Source: Flavobacterium sp. GSB-24
GTDB lineage: Bacteria > Bacteroidota > Bacteroidia > Flavobacteriales > Flavobacteriaceae
Assembly (NCBI RefSeq): GCF_027924665.1
Contig: NZ_AP027043.1
Location: 3,472,001-3,536,000, forward strand
Direction: 5' to 3'
Length of the DNA: 64,000 nt
Part shown: piece after piece, positions 9,718 through 19,311 of the stretch
How the letters are laid out: every line of letters begins with the position of its first letter
Position numbering within the stretch: the stretch's first letter is position 1
Made by a program: the position numbers and the translations under genes
The notes under the pieces: generated by a model
Seen by the model: the letters and a program-made list of their open reading frames with translations, nothing else
Databases searched by the model: none
What the model was told of the DNA's origin: nothing

Positions 9718-11079
9718 TTATTTATACCCCTGCTTAATACCTAATTTTTTCATTTTAGAATATAAACTTTGCGGCTGCATCTGCAATAACGCAGCTGCGC
9801 CTCCAATCCCGGAAATCTTTCCATTACAGGCCTGCAATGCATTCATAATATGTTCTTTTTCCATTTCTTCCATCGATTTCATTTTGCCGATGCTGGCTTG
9901 CAGAGGATTAGCATCCGTGCTTGAGGGAAGATCAAATTTTTCGATTTCGTTTGTTTTGGTCAGCAGTACATTTCTTTCTACTAAATGTTCTAGTTCGCGG
10001 ATATTTCCCGGCCAGTCATAATCTAGTAATTGCTGCAAAGCTAGAGGGCTCATTCCTGTAACATTTTTCCTGGCACTTGCTGCATATTTTTTAAGGAAAA
10101 AATCAGCCAGTGCTGCGATATCGCCTTTGCGTTCTTTTAGGGGCGGCAATTCAATTGGAAAAACATTTAAGCGATAATATAAATCCAGACGGAAACGACC
10201 TTCTGCCACTTCTTTTTCCAGCGATCTGTTGGTAGCGGCTATAACTCGGACATTGATTTTTTTGGTTGAATTTCCACCCAGACGCTGGATTTCTTTTTCC
10301 TGTAAAACACGAAGCAGTTTTACTTGAGAATCGAGAGGTAGTTCGCCAATTTCATCTAGAAAAATCGTGCCATTATCGGCCTGTTCAAACTTTCCGACTC
10401 TTAAGGTACTGGCTCCCGTAAAAGCGCCTTTTTCATGTCCGAAAAGTTCAGATTCTACAAGGGACTGTGGTAAAGCAGCGCAGTTTACCACTACAAGTGA
10501 ATTCGATTTATGATGAGAAAGATCATGTATTGCATGTGCAACACGTTCTTTTCCAGTACCGCTCTCACCTAAAATCAAAACTGAAGTTTCTGTTGGGGCT
10601 ACAATTTTAATCTTTTCAATTACTTCTTTAATCAAGTCGCTGCTGCCAATAATGCCTTCGATTTCTTCTTCTGTAACAGGGACAGAAACATCTGCATAAC
10701 TGCATTTTTCCTCATCAAAGCGGTACTTGGCAATGTCAAGCATTACCACAAGATCGCGTTCGCGAAAAGGCTTCACCATAAATCCATACGGATGTGTTTC
10801 TTTTACGGCTTCCAAAGTCGACTGATTGGTATTGGCAGAAATGTACAAAAATGGCAGCTGCATTTCGCGCAGTTCCCAAGCCAGATCAATTCCAGTAAGG
10901 TCGCCTTTCAGCATTATATCCAATAAAACCCAGTCAGGTCTTTTTTCGGCGATCAATTTTCTCGCCTGAACCACAGAAGAAGCAATCCCGGTTACTTCGT
11001 AACCCGCTTTTTTCAGCATAATTTTTAAATCATTTGCTACAATAAATTCGTCTTCAACAATTAGAATTTTCTCCTTCAT
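9718..11079 (-). CDS. NtrC-family response regulator (receiver, AAA+, Fis HTH)
   Basis: 453 residues. The receiver domain (1-120) has the acidic pair in IVEDEF, the phospho-acceptor Asp in DWVLLDIML and Lys in MVKPF. The AAA+ domain has Walker A GESGTGKE (~170) and GAFTGA (~218). A Fis-type HTH closes the protein (IGGAAALLQMQPQSLYSKMKKLGI). It lies 8 bases downstream of a TPR-containing histidine kinase, so the pair forms a two-component system. Its regulon is not known; the following minus-strand stress genes begin upstream of the kinase and may be targets. Confidence 0.95.
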   Translation of the reverse strand: MKEKILIVEDEFIVANDLKIMLKKAGYEVTGIASSVVQARKLIAEKRPDWVLLDIMLKGDLTGIDLAWELREMQLPFLYISANTNQSTLEAVKETHPYGFMVKPFRERDLVVMLDIAKYRFDEEKCSYADVSVPVTEEEIEGIIGSSDLIKEVIEKIKIVAPTETSVLILGESGTGKERVAHAIHDLSHHKSNSLVVVNCAALPQSLVESELFGHEKGAFTGASTLRVGKFEQADNGTIFLDEIGELPLDSQVKLLRVLQEKEIQRLGGNSTKKINVRVIAATNRSLEKEVAEGRFRLDLYYRLNVFPIELPPLKERKGDIAALADFFLKKYAASARKNVTGMSPLALQQLLDYDWPGNIRELEHLVERNVLLTKTNEIEKFDLPSSTDANPLQASIGKMKSMEEMEKEHIMNALQACNGKISGIGGAAALLQMQPQSLYSKMKKLGIKQGYK

Positions 11080-11087
11080 TATCTAAG

Positions 11088-13358
11088 TTATATTATTTCA
11101 GAATCATCAGCGGTGCCTTCAAATTCTGTATTTTTTGTAAATGTAATTTTGATTGTCAGTCCGCTGTCGTTTTTCATTTCAAACTCTCCATCAATTTGGT
11201 CGGTCAATCCCATCATTAAGTTCATTCCCAGCGAATTTCTTTCCGTCTCTTCAAAGTTTTCAGGAAGTCCAACGCCGTTGTCGGCAATTACTAGTTTGTA
11301 GTTATTTTCGCCTGTATTTTTAAGTTCAATCGTTACTTTTCCTTTTCTGTCTTTTGGAAAAGCATATTTAATCGCATTATTAATCGCTTCGTTGATTATT
11401 AATCCAAGCGGAACTGCTTGTGCCACATCAAGATATACTTTTTCAGTTTCTAAAGCAAAATTGATCTTGGTATCAGTATCAAAACATTCCCTCATATAAC
11501 TGATCAATTCAAAAATATACCATGACATATCTATATTTGCGAGATTATCAGATTGATATAATTTTTGATGAATAAGCGACATGGCGTGCATTCGGTGCTG
11601 ACTGTTTTGGATTGCCAGTAAAGCATCTTCGTTATCCAGATAAGCCGATTGTGTATTTAATAAACTAATGACAATCTGAAGGTTGTTTTTTACTCTATGA
11701 TGAATTTCTTTTAAAAGCCATTCTTTCTCCAAAAGCATTTTTTTGTTCAGTTCGTTTTGTGCTTCAATCTGCTGACGCTTGATTTCGAGTTGTTCGTTTT
11801 TCTTTTTTTTCAGGCGGAAGCTTTTGTACAAAACGGCCAGAAAAAGAATCAAAACAACCACACTGCCTATAAAAACATAACGAATTACGGTATCTTTTTG
11901 AATTTGAATTTCCTGTACTTTTGCCTGCTGTTTAAGCAGATCGATATTTTTATCTTTTTGTTCGCTTTCAAATTCAACCTGCAAACTGCTGATCTGCTTG
12001 CTTTTTTCTCCCTTAAAAACCGAATCAGAAAGGCTTTTGTATAATTGGTAATGCTTAATCGCACTGATGTAATCTCCTCGTGAAGAATCGGCTTTAAACC
12101 AAATATTATGACTTTCAGAACGAATATTATTATTTCCCATTGTCGCAGCAATTGAATCTAATTTTTTAATGTTTCGATAAAAAGAAGGATAGTTTTTAAC
12201 CTGATAGTGATATGCTGCAAAACTTCTTAAAACAGCAAAAGTATTACCGTTTCTATCGGCATTGTCACCATAGTAATCGGCCATTTTTTTGTAATAAATT
12301 GCTGCTTTGGCATTTTTTTGAATTCGGTAAATATTAAATAAAAGATAATTCTCGGTCATTATACGCTCAATATTTGAGGTTGGATAATGATCTTGCATTT
12401 CTTTGATGAGTTTCAGGGCTTCGTTTTCTTTTTTCTGGCGAATATATAATGAACTCAAATTGTCGGCAATTGTTCGTACATATTCTGTATCCTTATATTG
12501 TGTTGCAATTTTAAGAGCTTTTTGCCAGTATTCCTCAGTTTTATCATTCTGGCGGAGGTAATAATACACCAAAGCTACATGATTGTAAATAGAACTTAGC
12601 TGTAAGGTTTTATCGTTTAATGCTATAGCAGTTTTTTCTGCTAAAAGTCCATATTTTAAGGCTTCTGGGAAATTGCCTTTTTGTGTATAAATTTCGGCAA
12701 GAATATTACAAATTCCCTGTATATCTTTATAATGTATGGATTTATAAAGCGCAAGAGATTCTAATGAAATAGCTTCTGCTTTATCAGGATTTTCGCTGGT
12801 GCTGTAGTATTCGCCAAGTTCTTGTAATACCGTAGCTTGTTTTTTTCGGGCTCCTGATTTTTTGAATAATGCAATAGCTTTTTCTTTATATTTTGCTTTT
12901 TCGTCGCCTTCAGATTGCATCGCCAGTTCGTTATAACTTTCTCCAAGCTGTTCTGGCATGTTATTTTTTTCAAAATAAGCTATAGCATTCTGGGTGTTTT
13001 TGAGTGCATTTCTGGAATTGCCGCTTTCTCTGGCGATTTGTGCAGCTAAAAGTATCGTTTTTCCTTTTCCGAGTTTGTAACCTAAAGAGTTACTAAGGTT
13101 TTTTGCTTTTAGATTGATAACAGATGCGCTGTCAAGATCTTCCTTAAATTCGCCTGTTTTGGTAAGATAATAATTGCTTAAAGCCAAAAGCAATTCGACT
13201 TTTTTGCTGTCATTGCCGGCCAAAGTAATTTTCTTTCTTAACACAACTGGATCTTCTTTGGACTGCGCAATGGAGTTAGGGTTTGCAGATAAAAATAATA
13301 ATAGAGTACATAAAAAACGTACATAGTTTTTAAAGGAAAAAATGGTGGTATTATTCAT
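11088..13358 (-). CDS. Histidine kinase with periplasmic TPR repeats (HisKA_2 type)
   Basis: 756 residues. A signal peptide/anchor (~1-31) is followed by tetratricopeptide repeats (~60-400), a coiled coil, a membrane helix near 490-512, a HisKA_2 phosphoacceptor EIHHRVKNNLQIVISLL (~549) and an HATPase domain with N-box NEAINNAIKYAF and G-box DNGVGLPE. This class is common in Bacteroidota. The partner is the response regulator starting 8 bases downstream. The TPR region is likely to sense a periplasmic protein or peptide; the ligand is unknown. Confidence 0.94.
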   Translation of the reverse strand: MNNTTIFSFKNYVRFLCTLLLFLSANPNSIAQSKEDPVVLRKKITLAGNDSKKVELLLALSNYYLTKTGEFKEDLDSASVINLKAKNLSNSLGYKLGKGKTILLAAQIARESGNSRNALKNTQNAIAYFEKNNMPEQLGESYNELAMQSEGDEKAKYKEKAIALFKKSGARKKQATVLQELGEYYSTSENPDKAEAISLESLALYKSIHYKDIQGICNILAEIYTQKGNFPEALKYGLLAEKTAIALNDKTLQLSSIYNHVALVYYYLRQNDKTEEYWQKALKIATQYKDTEYVRTIADNLSSLYIRQKKENEALKLIKEMQDHYPTSNIERIMTENYLLFNIYRIQKNAKAAIYYKKMADYYGDNADRNGNTFAVLRSFAAYHYQVKNYPSFYRNIKKLDSIAATMGNNNIRSESHNIWFKADSSRGDYISAIKHYQLYKSLSDSVFKGEKSKQISSLQVEFESEQKDKNIDLLKQQAKVQEIQIQKDTVIRYVFIGSVVVLILFLAVLYKSFRLKKKKNEQLEIKRQQIEAQNELNKKMLLEKEWLLKEIHHRVKNNLQIVISLLNTQSAYLDNEDALLAIQNSQHRMHAMSLIHQKLYQSDNLANIDMSWYIFELISYMRECFDTDTKINFALETEKVYLDVAQAVPLGLIINEAINNAIKYAFPKDRKGKVTIELKNTGENNYKLVIADNGVGLPENFEETERNSLGMNLMMGLTDQIDGEFEMKNDSGLTIKITFTKNTEFEGTADDSEII

Positions 13359-13410
13359 TTTTTAAAGGTAATCTATTATTAGAAATCTGCAAATCCTTAT
13401 CTAATTTTGT

Positions 13411-14076
13411 CTAGTTATTGCGGTGGTACCAGTAACAAATAATCATGGCCAGACCTGGTATCAATAAAGTTCCCAGTCCGAAAAACTTTCCGGCAACAGC
13501 TCCTAGAAAACAGCCTGTAAGAAATCCTAAAATAGTAACGAGTTGCTTTTTAAAACTTAACAGCGAATCTGCATCGTTTGTACCGTTTTTTATAAGGCTT
13601 CCTAAATCCAGCGAAGCTTGTGTTACATTTCCGGTCATCATCGTTGTAGGGCCATGAGTTTCCTTAGCAAATAATTTTCCAAAAGCATTTTGTAATCCCA
13701 TTGCAAAAACGGTTGTCATGGCTACGATATAAATTGCCCATTCTGAAAATATTTGCAAATAACCAAAAACATAAGAAGCGATACCGCACAAAACCAGTAC
13801 GATCCCTTCCCAGAATAAGATAGTATAATGGTTTACACTTTTTAAAGCGATTCTTCCGCCAACGATTACGGCAAAGATAAAGACTGGAAAGGTCAGCAAT
13901 TTGATCCACGCGTGGGCATCAGAACCTTTAATGATTTGATATGCGAAGACAATAAAGTTGCCCGTAACGTGTGCCGAGAAAATCGAATCGGCTGCGACGA
14001 AAGTTACAGTGTCGCAATACCCTGCTATCATAGTGAGAAGCAGGGTTACGTACCAGATATTTTTTTGCATTTCCAT
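13411..14076 (-). CDS. YoaK family (DUF1275) membrane protein
   Basis: 221 residues, about six membrane helices. The N-terminal signature AGYCDTVTFVAADSIFSAHVTGN is that of the YoaK/DUF1275 family, small-molecule-transporter-like proteins of unknown function. It lies 6 bases downstream of dps, so the two are translationally close. It is the last gene of the long minus-strand run before the kinase gene (52 bases further). Confidence 0.85.
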   Translation of the reverse strand: MEMQKNIWYVTLLLTMIAGYCDTVTFVAADSIFSAHVTGNFIVFAYQIIKGSDAHAWIKLLTFPVFIFAVIVGGRIALKSVNHYTILFWEGIVLVLCGIASYVFGYLQIFSEWAIYIVAMTTVFAMGLQNAFGKLFAKETHGPTTMMTGNVTQASLDLGSLIKNGTNDADSLLSFKKQLVTILGFLTGCFLGAVAGKFFGLGTLLIPGLAMIICYWYHRNN

Positions 14077-14082
14077 AATTTA

Positions 14083-14556
14083 TTATTTTAAATGAGCACG
14101 AAGCATCCAAGCCATTTTTTCGTGATTTTCTACAAGACCTGTAATAAAATCGCTGGTTCCCGCGTCTTGTAATTCGTTAGCAATTAAATTAATGTTTTCA
14201 CGCAGATAAACAATAATGCTTTCGTGATCAATAAGCAATTCTTTAATAAAGCCATTGCTGTCATTATTCTCTTGTAACTCTTCTGAAAGATGCGTAAGCG
14301 CTAAGAAATCTTTTAGAGTTGCAGGCGTATAATGACCCAAAGATCTGATTCTTTCCGCAACCGTATCTACAATTTGGTCGATCGCATCGTATTGTTGTTC
14401 GAAAAAAAGATGTTTATTGTAAAAATCTGGTCCTTCAACATTCCAGTGTGCTCGTTTTGTTTTAGTGTAAAGTATAAATTCGTCTGCAAGGATTTTAATT
14501 AATACTTCTACGACATTGTTAATTCTTTCTTGTTTAATTCCGATGTTTGCTTTCAT
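14083..14556 (-). CDS. dps: Dps-family DNA-protecting ferritin-like protein
   Basis: 157 residues, a four-helix ferritin-like fold. The inter-subunit ferroxidase residues are visible in RAHWNVEGPDFYNKH and FFEQQYDAIDQIVDTVAERI. Dps dodecamers oxidise Fe(II) with peroxide and coat DNA in stationary phase or oxidative stress. It sits one base from the DoxX gene and six from yoaK, inside the stress-gene run, which fits co-regulation by oxidative or starvation signals. Confidence 0.95.
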   Translation of the reverse strand: MKANIGIKQERINNVVEVLIKILADEFILYTKTKRAHWNVEGPDFYNKHLFFEQQYDAIDQIVDTVAERIRSLGHYTPATLKDFLALTHLSEELQENNDSNGFIKELLIDHESIIVYLRENINLIANELQDAGTSDFITGLVENHEKMAWMLRAHLK

Positions 14557-14557
14557 T

Positions 14558-14986
14558 TTAAATTAGGTTTAATAAATAATAATCAAGTGAATATTTTCCT
14601 GCTCCAAGTGCAAGAATTAATAATAAGGATAAAGTGTACATGTACGGAATGTCACGCACTTCTAGTGAATCTTTCTGGTGTACCACAAAATAACCAACAG
14701 CCGTTACGCCAATTGTAGGTAAAATTGCAAGGCGTGTTCCTAGGCCGAGCATAATAAAAAAGGGTACAACAGTATCAGAGAAAGTTGCAACCAATCCGTT
14801 TAGTTTTTCCGGCAGATGCAGCGGATTCGGAACGTGCTCTTTTTGTCCATTTTCGACTCTGAATTTCTTCATTCCATGAACCCTGAATAATTCTATTGCT
14901 AATAAGACTCTGAATATTAAAAACGCGATGTTATTGAATGAAGTTCCTAAATCTGAATTAAGGATTTGTTTTATAATGTCTGTCAT
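14558..14986 (-). CDS. DoxX family membrane protein
   Basis: 142 residues with four hydrophobic helices. FLIFRVLLAIELFRVHGMKKF, FSDTVVPFFIMLGLGTRLAIL and the GVTAVGYF segment match the DoxX family, small membrane proteins found in thiol-stress and quinone-linked complexes. It lies 1 base upstream of dps and 11 bases downstream of the amidohydrolase gene. The exact reaction is unknown. Confidence 0.85.
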   Translation of the reverse strand: MTDIIKQILNSDLGTSFNNIAFLIFRVLLAIELFRVHGMKKFRVENGQKEHVPNPLHLPEKLNGLVATFSDTVVPFFIMLGLGTRLAILPTIGVTAVGYFVVHQKDSLEVRDIPYMYTLSLLLILALGAGKYSLDYYLLNLI

Positions 14987-14997
14987 TTGTTTTGTAT

Positions 14998-16884
14998 TTA
15001 AAATGCAAAGCAGGAACAGCCCAATGCGCCCCAGAATGCGTTATAATTATTAACGGGAACATTGCTCATTCTAGCGATATCGTGGCTGTGTGCATGCACA
15101 TCACAACTTCCGGAGCAGCTGTGTATCTGAGACGTTAATCCTGGTTTTGAATCGGCTTTTGCATTATTCTCGATTGTACTCTGGAAGCTGCTTTTCGAAG
15201 GATATCCGTTATAAATATTTGTTGGCGACCAGTCCGGCAGGATCGGAATATGCGGAGGTGAGAACGAAGAAAAATCGCCATTTGCATACACAATTTTTCC
15301 ATCGACAATGGTTAAATCGGCTTCTATTTTTTTGATTTCTTCGTCTTCAATTGTAAAATAATCACGGTCCAGAACTGCCAAATCTGCAAACATTCCAGTT
15401 CTGATATCGCCTTTTTTAGTTTGCTCCTGAGAAAACCAAGCGCTTCCTCTGGTATACAATTCCAAAGCGGTTTGTCGGTCTAATCTAGTTTCGTTGTACA
15501 ATTGAAGACCGCCGACTGTTTTTCCAACCGTCATCCAGTACATAGAAACCCACGGATTGTAGCTGCTCACACGAGTAGCATCAGAACCGCTGCCAACTGG
15601 AACTTCCATCTCAATCATTTTTTTGATTGGAGGTGTGTTTTCGGCTGCCTTTGCGCCGTAGCGATCTGTAAAATATTCTCCCTGATAAGCCATTCTGCTT
15701 TGTACTGCGATTCCGCCGCCAAGCGCTTTTACACGTTCGATGTTTCTTTCGTCAATCGTTTCGGCGTGATCAAAGATCCACGGTAATCCATTGAAAGGCA
15801 CGTCCTGATTTATTTTTTCGAAGACATTTAAAAATCTGGTTATGCTTTCGTTGTAAGTCGCATGAAGTCTAAAAGGCCAGCGGTTTTCTACCAAAAGGCG
15901 GACTACTTTTTCCAGTTCTGCTTCCATATTTTCTGGTAAATCAGGTCTTGGCTGTAAGAAATCTTCGAAGTCGGCAGCAGAAAAAACCAGCATTTCGCCC
16001 GCACCGTTATGACGGTACATATCATCGCCCTGATACAATTTTACGGTATCAATCCAATCTGAAAAATCTTCAAATTCGTGTTTTGGTTTTTGTGTGAAAA
16101 GATTGTAAGCGATTCTTACCGTTAGTTGTTTCTTTTCATTCAATTCGTTTACCACTTTATAATCATCAGGAAAATTCTGAAATCCGCCACCGGCATCAAT
16201 TACACTTGTAATTCCGAAACGGTTTAATTCTTTCATAAAATGACGCGTCGAATTAATCTGATGCTCATATGAAAGTGTCGGCCCTTTTGCCAGAGTCGAA
16301 TACAAAATCATGGCGTTTGGCGTTGCAATAATCAATCCTGTTGGTTCGCCTTTGGCATCTCTTTCTATATAACCTCCTGGAGGTGCTGTTGTATTTTTAT
16401 TGTAACCAACTGCTTTTAAAGCCGCTCTGTTCATAATCGCCCTGTCATATAAATGCAGGATAAAAACTGGAGTTTCGGGAGCAATCGCATTGATTTCTTC
16501 TAAAGTCGGCATTCTGCGTTCAGCAAACTGAAACTCCGACCATCCACCCACAACACGAACCCATTGCGGATTTGGCGTGCGGTCCACCTGCTCTTTCAGC
16601 ATTCGAAGTGCATCTGCCAAAGAAGGAACACCATCCCAGCGTAATTCCAGATTATAATTTAAGCCGCCACGGATTAAGTGAATATGCGAATCATTGATTC
16701 CGGGAACCACTCTTTTATTTTGAAGATCGATTATTTTGGTTGCTGAAGATGCAAATTCCATTATATCGCTGTCGTTTCCTACGGCAATAAATTTCCCGTC
16801 TTTAATGGCTACAGCCGTTACGTTTGGGGTTTCTGCATTGAAACTGTGTATTTTTCCGTTGAATAAAATTAAATCTGCTTTCAT
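14998..16884 (-). CDS. YtcJ-like amidohydrolase with Cys/His-rich C-terminal tail
   Basis: 628 residues. The N-terminus has the composite-domain start of metal-dependent amidohydrolases (LILFNGKIHSF, VAIKDGKFIAVG), then VVPGINDSHIHL with the metal-binding HxH. Downstream metal or catalytic residues are in RLHATYNE, DHAETID and GSGSDA. This is the YtcJ/AepA-like group, usually annotated as an N-acyl or amide hydrolase of unknown substrate. The last ~45 residues form an extra tail with HSCSGSCDVHAHSHD and a GCSCF terminus that could bind a metal ion. No signal peptide is apparent. It follows the M17-like gene by 8 bases. Confidence 0.9.
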   Translation of the reverse strand: MKADLILFNGKIHSFNAETPNVTAVAIKDGKFIAVGNDSDIMEFASSATKIIDLQNKRVVPGINDSHIHLIRGGLNYNLELRWDGVPSLADALRMLKEQVDRTPNPQWVRVVGGWSEFQFAERRMPTLEEINAIAPETPVFILHLYDRAIMNRAALKAVGYNKNTTAPPGGYIERDAKGEPTGLIIATPNAMILYSTLAKGPTLSYEHQINSTRHFMKELNRFGITSVIDAGGGFQNFPDDYKVVNELNEKKQLTVRIAYNLFTQKPKHEFEDFSDWIDTVKLYQGDDMYRHNGAGEMLVFSAADFEDFLQPRPDLPENMEAELEKVVRLLVENRWPFRLHATYNESITRFLNVFEKINQDVPFNGLPWIFDHAETIDERNIERVKALGGGIAVQSRMAYQGEYFTDRYGAKAAENTPPIKKMIEMEVPVGSGSDATRVSSYNPWVSMYWMTVGKTVGGLQLYNETRLDRQTALELYTRGSAWFSQEQTKKGDIRTGMFADLAVLDRDYFTIEDEEIKKIEADLTIVDGKIVYANGDFSSFSPPHIPILPDWSPTNIYNGYPSKSSFQSTIENNAKADSKPGLTSQIHSCSGSCDVHAHSHDIARMSNVPVNNYNAFWGALGCSCFAF

Positions 16885-16892
16885 AACTTCAA

Positions 16893-17621
16893 TTATTTAG
16901 AGTTCAGTTTTGCAATTGCTTCTTGAATGCCTTCGCCTGCAACATTATAAAAAGCTGGGCCTGCAAGCAGGATAATTTTAGTTAAAGGTTTATGATCTGA
17001 TAATTTTTTCTGTTTTAAATACGTCTGCGTTCTATAGGCTTCAAAAGAACCTAAAACCACATTTGCGGCTACTAAAGCTGTTGGAGAATCTATTCCAGCA
17101 TCTTTAATATCAGAAGCAAAAGAAAAATCACTTACACCTAAACGCAAAGCCTCGCGCATTGCCACACTTCCCACACTGATCATCAAATCAGGCATAAATT
17201 TTGTGCGGTCGCCTAAACCAATAAGCAAAAGTTTTTTTGATGCTAAAGTTCCTTTTGGCGGTGTAATTAATAAGGTTTCAAGTGAATGTCCTGTAAATTT
17301 GCCGCTTTTGCGTAATTCTGTAATTAAGCCTTTAAAAGCGTCATCTAAATGCACCATTCCGTTTAGATTTGCCGGAAGGGCAGGAGGGTTAAATATGTCA
17401 CCTTCTGTATATTCAAAAACGCAGGCAACCTGTAAATCTGCTTCTGCAGACGATGGTCCCTGAACCAATCCGTTTACCGAAACTCCGTCTACTTTACCCC
17501 AAGTTGTAGTGGAACCGAGTGCGGCGGTTTGTGCAAAAGCTTGATTAATAAACAAGCCTGCTGTTAAAATAAATAGAAACATTATGTTTCTAAGCTTGTA
17601 TGTTAAGATTGTATTTTTCAT
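16893..17621 (-). CDS. Secreted stand-alone leucyl aminopeptidase N-terminal-like domain
   Basis: 242 residues. A signal peptide is likely (hydrophobic ~13-30, ending AFA-Q). The rest (~45-235) resembles only the N-terminal macro-like domain of M17 leucyl aminopeptidases (ITPPKGTLASKKLLLIGLGD, VGSVAMREALRLGVSDFSFA). The metal-binding catalytic C-terminal domain is absent and not encoded downstream, so it should not be an active M17 peptidase. It may bind a ligand such as a nucleotide or peptide. The next gene, the amidohydrolase, starts 8 bases later. Upstream lies a 206-base gap. Confidence 0.75.
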   Translation of the reverse strand: MKNTILTYKLRNIMFLFILTAGLFINQAFAQTAALGSTTTWGKVDGVSVNGLVQGPSSAEADLQVACVFEYTEGDIFNPPALPANLNGMVHLDDAFKGLITELRKSGKFTGHSLETLLITPPKGTLASKKLLLIGLGDRTKFMPDLMISVGSVAMREALRLGVSDFSFASDIKDAGIDSPTALVAANVVLGSFEAYRTQTYLKQKKLSDHKPLTKIILLAGPAFYNVAGEGIQEAIAKLNSK

Positions 17622-17827
17622 TGTTTAAATATTTAGTTGTGGAATATTTTTTAGCACATGTAGACATATATTTTATTTTTGCCAGATAAAAGGATGCAGA
17701 AAAAACTAGTTTCTCACATATAGTTATGTGCATTAATGTAAGTGAAACGCCTTTTTGTACAGGACTAAAAAAGCTATGTATCTATGTGTTTAAATAAATT
17801 TTTGTGGTTAATAAATTATTAGTTTGC

Positions 17828-19264
17828 TTAAAATTTAAATCCAAGGCGGGCATTAAAAAAAACTCCGTCTTTAGAATTTGGAATGATGTCGTTGATAAAA
17901 GCGCCTGTTTTAAAATATTGAATGCCGCTTACGACTGATATATATTTGTTGACATTATAAGTGAAATTGGCTAAATAAGCCGTCCCGATATAGCGCTCGT
18001 CTGACATGCTTCCCGGACGATTGAGCACTCCGCTTGGTCTGTAAACACCATCTTGGAGTGAATATCTCCAATTGAAAACCACATCGACCTGCATCTTTAA
18101 TGAAGGAAGTAAATCCATCGTGGCATAGGGATGAATATCGATAAGGTTTACTGGACCCACTTGCGGACTAAATCCGAAATAGCCTCCTTTTGGGAAAAGC
18201 GGATTAAACGTCTGAAGATTTCCGTCGCCTTGATTATTATCTCCCGATATGTAATCATTTCGAAGATTTATGGTCGGTTTAAATTTGATATTTTCAAACA
18301 TATATCCAATATCAACAGATCCTGTCCAGGCATTTATATTTCCAGAACCAAATTTTCCAAATTGATAAGCCGCTTCCAGATTGTAAATAAAACCGCCGCC
18401 GTATTTCCAGAATCTTGTACCCAAAGTATGTCTTCGTTCTGGAGCAATTCCTTCTTCAAAAACGGCTTCATCTCTACGAATTCCTAGGTAATAAAGGTCA
18501 AGGTTTCCTGCTTTCGGAATAATTATCTTAGAATACGCGCCCCAGAGATTCAGCTCTTTTTTCATTTTATTATCAAAAACGCCTGTGAAAATTTCGTCTT
18601 CCATCATCGCAAAAGCGTCAATAAAAAGTCGGGCAGAGGAGTACAGTACTTTTCCTCCTGTAAAATACAATCTTGCATTGGGCCCTTCTCGTACCGAAAT
18701 CAACCTTCCGGAACCGTAATCCAATTCTTGTCTTCCGGCGCGGAAAGTTATTTTTTTATCTTCTTTTTGATAAACATTCACATCTAAAAAAAGATTCTGA
18801 ACGTTGAGCTGATCTTCGTCAATTCCTCTTGGTCCGTTGATTCTTCCTTCTTGTAATGCACTTCTTAATTGTGCAAACACCCTGAAGGTTTTTCCTAAAT
18901 GAATATCGGCATGCAGATCGTAGCGCTGTAAAAGAAAATTGTTATGACCAATATTTAACCTTCCCCAATCTTCATTATCAAAATCAACATATTCATATCG
19001 GGCTTCACCTCCCAAAGAAAGGTAAAAATCCTGCTCTTCATTTAAAGGAATAAATTTCAACTTCTCGTAAAAATTTCGCGTAGAATCTTTTAACGATTCG
19101 TAATTTTCGTCGTAGCGCAAAAGCTTAAAATTTTGAGCCGATACCGAATTTCCTATGAGGAGAAAAACGAGTAATAACTTGACGATTTTGAATTTGGATT
19201 TTGCTGATTCCAAGATAATGAAGGTTAGGGGTTTCTTTAGTTTTTGTTTCTTCCGAATTTTCAA
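17828..19264 (-). CDS. Alginate-export family outer-membrane porin-like protein
   Basis: 478 residues. The first ~35 residues are basic and lack a good alternative start; a hydrophobic signal then runs through LLLVFLLIGNSVSAQ. The mature protein is a beta barrel of the Alginate_exp type, with RAGRQELDYGSGRLIS (~165), repeated aromatic-Gly strands and a C-terminal FFNARLGFKF ending in Phe. Despite the family name, no alginate genes are near, so it is better seen as a substrate-specific outer-membrane channel serving the neighbouring hydrolases. Confidence 0.85.
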   Translation of the reverse strand: MKIRKKQKLKKPLTFIILESAKSKFKIVKLLLVFLLIGNSVSAQNFKLLRYDENYESLKDSTRNFYEKLKFIPLNEEQDFYLSLGGEARYEYVDFDNEDWGRLNIGHNNFLLQRYDLHADIHLGKTFRVFAQLRSALQEGRINGPRGIDEDQLNVQNLFLDVNVYQKEDKKITFRAGRQELDYGSGRLISVREGPNARLYFTGGKVLYSSARLFIDAFAMMEDEIFTGVFDNKMKKELNLWGAYSKIIIPKAGNLDLYYLGIRRDEAVFEEGIAPERRHTLGTRFWKYGGGFIYNLEAAYQFGKFGSGNINAWTGSVDIGYMFENIKFKPTINLRNDYISGDNNQGDGNLQTFNPLFPKGGYFGFSPQVGPVNLIDIHPYATMDLLPSLKMQVDVVFNWRYSLQDGVYRPSGVLNRPGSMSDERYIGTAYLANFTYNVNKYISVVSGIQYFKTGAFINDIIPNSKDGVFFNARLGFKF

Positions 19265-19311
19265 GTTTTAAGCTGAAATTTGACATTCATGTTAAAATTT
19301 GAAATTTTGAA

